Made by a program: the position numbers and the translations under genes. From positions 8,923,001 through 8,987,000 of the forward strand of contig NZ_CP108529.1 in assembly GCF_036002945.1 (NCBI RefSeq): 64,000 nt of DNA, in the 5' to 3' direction. Of this stretch, positions 58,308 through 64,000 are shown piece after piece. The first letter of the stretch is position 1. Every line of letters begins with the position of its first letter. The notes below the pieces were generated by a model. That model was not told where the DNA came from and did no database searches. It saw only the letters and a list, made by a program, of their open reading frames with translations. This DNA comes from Streptomyces sp. NBC_01224. Its GTDB lineage: Bacteria; Actinomycetota; Actinomycetes; Streptomycetales; Streptomycetaceae.

Positions 58308-59575
58308 GCGCCGAACTCTCCGCTCTCCTCGCCGGCCTCGACCGCCGGCTGCCCGCACTGCACGCCCTCTATCGCGATCTGCATGCCCACCCCGAGCTGT
58401 CGCACCAGGAGTTCCGCACCGCAGGGATCGTCGCCGCCCGGCTGCGCGAGCAGGGCTGGACCGTCACCGAGGGCGTCGGCGGCACGGGTGTCGTCGGTGT
58501 CCTCGCCTCCGGGCCGGGACCGGTTGTCCTGCTGCGGGCGGACATGGACGCGCTGCCTGTGCGGGAGGCGACCGGCCTGCCGTACGCGTCGACCCGCACC
58601 GCGGTGGACGCCGCAGGCGATGAGGTGCCCGTGATGCACGCCTGCGGCCATGACGTGCACGTCACCTGCCTCCTCGGGGCCACCGCGCTGCTGGCCGCCA
58701 ACCGGCACGCCTGGCAAGGCACGGTCGTCGCGGTGTTCCAGCCGGCGGAGGAGGTCGGTGGGGCCCCGGCGATGGTCGCCGACCGGTTCGCCGAGCGCTT
58801 CCCCCGCCCCGCCGTCTGCCTTGCCCAGCACGTGGCCCCCGCTCCCGCGGGTCTCGTCGCCACCCGCTCCGGGCCGTTCATGTCCGCGTCGGACAGTCTG
58901 GCCGTCCGCCTCCACGGCCGGGGCGGGCACGGATCGACCCCGGCGGCCACCGTGGATCCGGTCGTGATGGCCGCCGCGGTCGTGATGCGCCTGCAGACGG
59001 TCGTCGCCCGTGAAGTGGCGGCGGACCAGTCGGCCGTCGTCACCGTCGCATCGCTGCACGCCGGTACCCGGGAGAACGTCATTCCCGACACGGCCGATCT
59101 CACGATCAACATCCGCAGTGCCACGCCCGCGGTGCGCAGCCAACTCCTGGATGCGGTCGAGCGGGTCGTCCGCGCCGAAGCAGCCGCTTCCGCCGCGCCG
59201 CAGGAACCGGAGATCACCGTCATCAACGGCTTTCCGGTGACCGTCAACGACGCCGAGGCCACCGCGAGTGTCCAAGCCATGTTCAGGACCACCCTCGGAC
59301 CGGACCGCGTGATCGACCTGCACCAACCGCTCACCGGAAGCGAGGACTTCGGAGCCTTCGGAACCGGGCTCGGCGCACCGTCGGTGTACTGGACGTTCGG
59401 AGGACTGGACCCCGCCTCCTTCCAGGGCGTCGACCTCCTCCAGGACGGAATCCCGCCGGAGATTCCGCACAACCACTCGCCACTGTTCGCGCCGATCCCG
59501 GACCCGACCGTCGAACTGGGCGTGCGCTACCTCCTGATGGCGGCCGCACCGTGGCTCACCCCGCCCAAGCCCTGA
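58304..59575 (+). CDS. M20-family amidohydrolase (aminoacylase/carboxypeptidase type)
   Basis: A 423-residue protein with LRADMDALPV and the metal-binding MHACGHDVHVT, QPAEEVGG and the C-terminal GSEDFG and HNHSPLF motifs of M20D hydrolases (hippurate hydrolase, IAA-amino-acid hydrolase, N-acyl-amino-acid amidohydrolase). GTG 58304 overlaps the transporter stop and has AGAAGGAG upstream. It hydrolyses an amide bond, probably of the imported compound. Two metal ions are expected in the active site. Confidence 0.92.
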   Translation: MSAELSALLAGLDRRLPALHALYRDLHAHPELSHQEFRTAGIVAARLREQGWTVTEGVGGTGVVGVLASGPGPVVLLRADMDALPVREATGLPYASTRTAVDAAGDEVPVMHACGHDVHVTCLLGATALLAANRHAWQGTVVAVFQPAEEVGGAPAMVADRFAERFPRPAVCLAQHVAPAPAGLVATRSGPFMSASDSLAVRLHGRGGHGSTPAATVDPVVMAAAVVMRLQTVVAREVAADQSAVVTVASLHAGTRENVIPDTADLTINIRSATPAVRSQLLDAVERVVRAEAAASAAPQEPEITVINGFPVTVNDAEATASVQAMFRTTLGPDRVIDLHQPLTGSEDFGAFGTGLGAPSVYWTFGGLDPASFQGVDLLQDGIPPEIPHNHSPLFAPIPDPTVELGVRYLLMAAAPWLTPPKP

Positions 59576-59624
59576 CAGCGGCGGCCGGGCGCCGAGCACA
59601 CGGAAACGATCAGGAGAAGGATTC

Positions 59625-61277
59625 ATGTCCGACACCGCAGAACGAATCTTCACCGGCGGCCCGGTCCTCACCATGGACCCCGCCGCCCCCGATGCCGAGG
59701 CCCTCGCCGTATGCGACGGCATCATTACCGCCGTAGGAACCACCCGCGACGTACTCGCCCTGTGTGGTTCCAGCACCGACGTCGTGAACCTCAAGGGCCG
59801 GGCCCTGCTGCCGGGGTTCGTCGAGGCACACGGCCACCCGACCATCATGGGCCTGGCCATCGCGCCGCCCGCCGTGGACGTCCGCCCCTTCACCGTGCCG
59901 ACCGGGCGGGAGGTCTACGAGAAGATCCGCGCGGCGGTGGCATCGGCACCCGGCCGGCCGGTGGGCGCGTACGGGATCGACCTGCTGCTCCAGCGCGATC
60001 TCACCCTGCCCACCCGTGTGGTGCTCGACGAGATCAGCCCGTACACCCCGCTCGTGGTGGTCTCCAACAGTGGTCACGCGGCCTACGGAAACACCCCCGC
60101 CCTGCTCGCCGCCGGTATTACGGCGGCCACGCCCGACCCGTCAGGAGCCCGCTTCGTCCGCGACGCGCAGGGCGAACCCACCGGCGAGGCGCACGAAAGC
60201 GCGGCCGTCATCGCGCTGATGAACACCGTCGCGAACGACCTTCTGGACGACGACCACATCCAGTCCGCCCTCCGGTGGTCCTTCGGCCGGCACGCGCGGG
60301 TCGGCATCACCACGGTCACCGAGATGGCCGCCGAACCCCGGCTGCTGTCCGCCCTGCGCACCGCCGCCGAACACCCGGACGCCGAGGTCCGGTTGCGCGC
60401 CTACGTCATGGGCACCCCAGACCTTGCCGCCGATCCCGACCGGCGATTCGCCGGCCACGCCCCCGCCCACGACATGTTCGGCATCTCCGGAATGAAGCTC
60501 TGGGCCGACGGCACCCCCTGGCAGGGCAGCATCGCCACCAGCTTCCCCTTCCAGGACAACGACGCCACCGCACGCATCGGCCTCGACCACTGTGCCCACG
60601 GCACCATGAACTACGGGCCCGACGAACTCACCGACCTCGCCGTCGCCTTCACCGCCCAAGGTTTCTCTGTGGCGTGCCATGTGCACGGGGACGTCACCTT
60701 CGAGGCTGTCCTGGCCGCCTACGAGAAGGCGGCCGCCACCGCTCCCGAGCGGCTGCGCGCACTGAGACCGCGCCTGGAACACTGCGGCGCCGTCACAGCG
60801 AACCAGTACCGTCGCGCCGCCCGGCTCGGCGCGACGGTCAGCCTGTTCATGGACCACGTGCGGTGGTGGGGAGACGTACTGGCGGACGACCTGTTCGGCC
60901 CGGACGTCGCCGCCCGCTGGATGGCCGCACGGTCCGCGGTGGACGCCGGCCACCGCGTCTCGCTCCACAACGACGGCATCTGCTCGCCCACCGACCCTCT
61001 CTCCAGCATCGCCACCGCGATCACGCGCCGCTGCCACCCGAGCGGCCGTGTCCACGGACCCGACGAGCGCCTCACCGTCGAGGAGGCCCTACGCGCCGTC
61101 ACCGCCAACCCCGCGTGGCAGCTCCACCTCGAGAACGAGATCGGCATGCTCCGCACGGGCATGCGCGCCGACCTCGCCGTCCTGACCAGGGACCCTCGCA
61201 CCGTGAACCCGGACCGCTTCCAGGAGGAGATCCGTGTTGAGGCGACGTACCTCAGCGGGCGCCCGACCTGGTCCTGA
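59625..61277 (+). CDS. Amidohydrolase family 3 protein (YtcJ-like)
   Basis: A 550-residue protein with the amidohydrolase-3 layout: GRALLPGFVEAHGHPTIMG (metal HxH), ISGMKLWADGTPWQGS in the middle, a CHVHGD histidine pair, SLHNDG near the catalytic Asp, and the C-terminal LRTGMRADLAVLTRDP strand block. Members hydrolyse varied C-N bonds; the substrate is unknown. An AGGAGAAGG site precedes ATG 59625. It follows the M20 gene by 49 bp in the same orientation. Confidence 0.9.
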   Translation: MSDTAERIFTGGPVLTMDPAAPDAEALAVCDGIITAVGTTRDVLALCGSSTDVVNLKGRALLPGFVEAHGHPTIMGLAIAPPAVDVRPFTVPTGREVYEKIRAAVASAPGRPVGAYGIDLLLQRDLTLPTRVVLDEISPYTPLVVVSNSGHAAYGNTPALLAAGITAATPDPSGARFVRDAQGEPTGEAHESAAVIALMNTVANDLLDDDHIQSALRWSFGRHARVGITTVTEMAAEPRLLSALRTAAEHPDAEVRLRAYVMGTPDLAADPDRRFAGHAPAHDMFGISGMKLWADGTPWQGSIATSFPFQDNDATARIGLDHCAHGTMNYGPDELTDLAVAFTAQGFSVACHVHGDVTFEAVLAAYEKAAATAPERLRALRPRLEHCGAVTANQYRRAARLGATVSLFMDHVRWWGDVLADDLFGPDVAARWMAARSAVDAGHRVSLHNDGICSPTDPLSSIATAITRRCHPSGRVHGPDERLTVEEALRAVTANPAWQLHLENEIGMLRTGMRADLAVLTRDPRTVNPDRFQEEIRVEATYLSGRPTWS

Positions 61278-61311
61278 CCCACACATAGTTACCCAAGAGA
61301 GGCCCCGACCC

Positions 61312-62592
61312 ATGTCCCATCCCGCAGGTCACCGAGAGCCGTACAGCTCCTACCAGAACGAGGTCTACCTCAACGGCCTCTCCGGCATTCTTCCGGAACA
61401 CCCCATGGGCTTCGCCGAGTTGGAGGAACGTGCCCGGCACGCCATGCCTCCTGCCGTGTGGTCCTACGTGGCAGGGGGAGCCGGCGACGAGCACACGCAG
61501 CGTGCCAATAGCGCGGCCTTCGCGCGCTGGGGGCTTGTCCCGCGCATGCTCGTCGGCGCCGAACGGCGCGATCCGTCCACCGACCTCTTCGGCATGAGGC
61601 TGCCTTCCCCGCTATTCATGGCTCCCGTCGGCGTCCTGGGCATCTGTGCCCGCGACGGGCACGGCGACCTGGCGACCGCCCGCGCCGCCGCCCGCACCGG
61701 CGTGCCCATGATCTCGTCGACTCTCTCCGCCGACCGCCTGGAGAACGTCGCGGCCGAGTTCGGTGCCACACCGGGCTTCTTCCAGCTCTACACGCCCAGG
61801 GACAGGGCGCTTGCGGAGAGCCTCGTCCACCGGGCCGAGAAGGCCGGCTACGCCGGCATCGTCGTCACTCTCGACACCTGGATCGCAGGCTGACGCCCGC
61901 GGGATCTGTCCACCTCCAACTTCCCCCAACTGCGCGGACACTGCCTCGCGAACTACACCAGCGATCCCGCGTTCCGCGCGCTGCTGCCCCATGGACGACA
62001 GGACGACCCGAGGGAGACGGCCCTCACCTGGTCCCGGATCTTCGGCCACCCGCTCACCTGGGACGATCTGCCCTGGCTGCGCTCGCTCACCACGCTGCCC
62101 CTGATCCTGAAAGGTATCTGCCACCCCGACGACGTACGGCGCGCCAAGGACCTCGGCGTGGACGGCGTCTACTGCTCCAACCACGGCGGCCGCCAGGCCA
62201 ACGGCGGGCTGCCCGCGCTCGACGCCCTGCCCGGCGTCGTCGAGGCTGCCGACGGGCTCCCCGTCCTGTTCGACTCCGGAGTGCGCTCGGGCGCCGACAT
62301 CATCAAGGCCCTCGCTCTGGGCGCCACTGCCGTCGGCGTCGGCCGCCCCTACACCTACGGCTTGGCCCTCGGCGGAACGGACGGCGCCGTGCACGTCTTG
62401 CGCGCGCTGCTCGCGGAGGCGGACCTGATCACGGCCGTGGACGGCTATCCCACCGTCGCCGACCTCACTCCGACGGCCCTGCGGCGCGTGTGCTGCGGCA
62501 CAGGGCAGCTGCTCGATTGCGGGGCCGACGGGGGTACTTCGAGCCACCACGTCCAGGCAGGTCGATCGCAGTGTCGGTGCGCCGCGTCATGA
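61312..62592 (+). pseudogene. FMN-dependent alpha-hydroxyacid oxidase (lactate 2-monooxygenase-like) with in-frame nonsense codon
   Basis: The frame runs from ATG 61312 (AAGAGAGG upstream) through TIM-barrel motifs FMAPVGVLGICARDGHGDLA and YAGIVVTLDTWIAG to TGA at 61891-61893 (codon 194). It then continues in the same frame with DLSTSNFPQLRGHCLANYTS, the catalytic SNHGGRQANGG (His ~291) and FDSGVRSGADIIKALALGA. Relatives have Trp at the stop position, so TGG to TGA is the only break in the core. The last ~35 residues (CCGTGQLL onward) also look unlike the family, so the normal C-terminus may be lost. Without readthrough only the first half is made. Confidence 0.85.
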
Positions 62593-62715
62593 GCCCCAGA
62601 GCTCCCGGAGCAGGGACGCCGGGTTAGTGACCTGACCGGTCTCGGCGGGTAACTGGCAGGCCAGCGCTTGGGTCTCGGCGATCTGCACGGGGGTGAAGCG
62701 GGCCGGACGCCCTGA
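62590..62715 (-). mobile_element. IS630-like transposase N-terminal scrap
   Basis: The minus strand reads RSGRPARFTPVQIAETQALA, then CQLPAETG, the usual helix-turn-helix entry of IS630-type transposases in actinomycetes. It stops after 40 or so residues with a changed frame. Confidence 0.5.
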
Positions 62716-62980
62716 GCGTTTACCATCCCGACAGGGATGAGCAGTTCCGCTATATCAACGAGCAGGCCAAGGAGTTCCAGGCCGCGAGAGACCCGCTGGT
62801 GAGCGTCGACACGAAAAAGAAGGAGCCGGTCGGGAACTACAAGAACGCCGGACGTGAGTGGCATCGCGAGGGCGTTCCGGTCCAGGTCCGCACTCACGAC
62901 TTCCCCGACGCCGATCTCGGCAAGGCGATCCCGTACGGAATCTATGACCTGACGGCGGAGTCTGGCTGGGTCATGCTGCA
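62716..62980 (+). mobile_element. ISAzo13-family transposase fragment
   Basis: The frame reads HPDRDEQFRYINEQAKEFQA, then VSVDTKKKEPVGNYKNAGRE and THDFPDADLGKAIPYGIYDL, the central DDE region of ISAzo13-type transposases, including the Asp in VDTKKKE. Both ends are missing. With the 2556-3130 remnant, this is the second piece of this IS family in the window. Confidence 0.75.
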
Positions 62981-63244
62981 GGTGCTGCGTTCCAAGGGTT
63001 TCTTCACGCTCGCCGGCCGCGAGCACCGGAACCACCGTCCACCACACCGGAGTGCCTTCGCCACGTTCAAGGCCCACCAGTGTCAGCAATGCTCGTGATC
63101 AATACGTCTGGTAAGCACAGATGAACCTGCGATGACACACGCGCCCAGCGCGGAGCGTCTCGTCGCCCGCATCGCGAGCCGGCCGCGCACCCGGGTCCAG
63201 GCCAGTGCCTCCGCCTCCCCTCTCGCCTCGCCCTCACAACCGGG
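62981..63244. other. Intergenic stretch, no gene seen
   Basis: It holds the shifted tail of the ISAzo13-type fragment and the downstream side of the minus-strand cupin gene. No gene, repeat or clear terminator was seen. Confidence 0.4.
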
Positions 63245-64000
63245 TCAGCCCAGCAGTGCGCTCAAAGAACCCTCGGTGGTGTGCTGTTCGCGGCGCATCG
63301 CGCTCCGGGCCAGATGTACCAGCTCTTCTGGCGTGAGGCCGGTGAGCGTGCGGTGAAAATGTGCGATGAGGTCGTTCGCGGCCACGGTCAGCGCTGCGTC
63401 GTCGTTGGGCCGGTCGGGCAGTCCGTCGCCGTCCAGCAGGAGTGCCTCAAGAACGGCGTACAAGTGGGCGGAGCCGGCCTCGCGGACCGTGAACGAGAGG
63501 TGAGCAGACGCGCTCCCCCCGGTGGCATCGGCCACATGCGCGAACCCCCTCGGTACGTAGAGGACTTCGCCCTGACGCAGAACCACGTCCAGCAGCGGAT
63601 CCCCCGGGTCGCCGTCCACGCGCTCGGGCTGCCAGTTCCCGCCGGGCGGTCCCGGATACACACGCCACCGCATCGAGCCGTGTATCTGCACGGCCAGCAC
63701 GTCGGCGTCGTCGCGGTGCACAGGACGGCCGTGCGTCCCTGGCGGGGTGAGAAAGAAGAACGCCTCCACCTGGCGTTGAAAACACTCCGCAAGCCCATTG
63801 GCCAGTTCCCGCACGCCTGCGTGCCACTGGTCGACGTACCGCAGAAGGAGCGTGGCTCCCTCCTTGCCGATCAGTCGGCGCACCGCCCCGGCATCCACGT
63901 AGCGGTTGTCGATCCCGCCCAGGACGACACGGGGGGAACAGTAACGCTCCTCCGGTACAGGACCGTCCTCCTGCACGAGCGTCGCGTAAGGGGTGGTGAG
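63245..64000 (-). CDS. JmjC-like cupin (Cupin_4) protein, N-terminally cut by the window edge
   Basis: The frame stays open from the stop at 63245 to the right edge, so the start lies beyond 64000. The visible ~250 residues show an iron-binding HxD in PVHRDDADVLAVQIHG, GSMRWRVY, and the distal histidine in VPRGFAHVADA. This pattern belongs to 2-oxoglutarate/iron JmjC-type cupins (ribosomal oxygenase-like), some of which hydroxylate residues on NRPS intermediates or peptides. A GTG at 63974-63976 is unlikely to be the true start because coding continues upstream of it (TTPYATLVQEDG). The substrate is unknown. Confidence 0.75.
   Translation of the reverse strand, partial: LTTPYATLVQEDGPVPEERYCSPRVVLGGIDNRYVDAGAVRRLIGKEGATLLLRYVDQWHAGVRELANGLAECFQRQVEAFFFLTPPGTHGRPVHRDDADVLAVQIHGSMRWRVYPGPPGGNWQPERVDGDPGDPLLDVVLRQGEVLYVPRGFAHVADATGGSASAHLSFTVREAGSAHLYAVLEALLLDGDGLPDRPNDDAALTVAANDLIAHFHRTLTGLTPEELVHLARSAMRREQHTTEGSLSALLG

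Overview
The window is high-GC actinomycete DNA, almost certainly from a Streptomyces or close relative. The evidence is GC-biased third codon positions, GTG/TTG starts, a very large NRPS with an MbtH partner, and a sequence close to the DasR consensus upstream of a secreted hexosaminidase. No rRNA, tRNA, CRISPR array, integrase or replication origin was recognised.

Layout. (1) 1-2453: the tail of an unknown gene, a small cupin protein and a NodU/CmcH-type carbamoyltransferase. (2) 2556-3222: an ISAzo13-like transposase remnant joined to a scrap of a DUF885 gene. (3) 3544-32782: the core of a nonribosomal peptide cluster on the + strand. It contains a DUF5132 small protein, an ABC exporter with an HMA-like N-terminus, a 7,947-residue seven-module NRPS, MbtH, a cytochrome P450, an SRPBCC protein and a ~62-residue small protein, and ends at a perfect 27-bp hairpin. 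The reading from binding-pocket residues is: acyl-starter C domain, residue 1 unassigned (perhaps basic/polar), Thr, aromatic-like, Pro, Phe, N-methyl-Tyr, aliphatic (Val-like), then release by a terminal thioesterase, possibly as a Thr-closed depsipeptide. (4) 33290-40296 (minus strand): a five-gene operon for oligopeptide-type uptake, including a fused permease-ATPase and a coupled FAD oxidoreductase. (5) 40444-46460: a DUF885 hydrolase, a second DUF5132, decayed scraps of the exporter and SRPBCC genes, a second copy of the ~60-residue small protein, a type II thioesterase, a membrane-anchored alpha/beta hydrolase and a third DUF5132.

The gene order of block 5 copies the outer parts of block 3 (DUF885 - DUF5132 - HMA exporter - ... 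- SRPBCC - small protein). The whole exporter-to-SRPBCC interior, including the NRPS, appears to have been deleted. This looks like a collapsed second copy of the cluster, which still supplies the only type II thioesterase in the window.

(6) 46461-51259: gene decay and IS remnants (ISL3-like and IS5-like), with one intact cupin gene. (7) 51332-53743 (minus): a secreted GH84-type beta-N-acetylglucosaminidase with a terminator and a DasR-like (dre) site. (8) 54002-55137: more gene fragments. (9) 55262-62592: a TetR regulator divergent from a catabolic run (class II aldolase-like protein, MFS transporter, M20 amidohydrolase, amidohydrolase-3 protein, FMN alpha-hydroxyacid oxidase broken by a nonsense codon). 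(10) 62590-64000: transposase fragments and a partial JmjC-like cupin gene running off the right edge.

The clearest unusual signals are the collapsed duplicate cluster, the mosaic near-identical repeats between NRPS modules 4, 5 and 6 that flank a divergent substrate-pocket segment, and the recurrent pairing of an SRPBCC protein with an uncharacterised ~60-residue protein.
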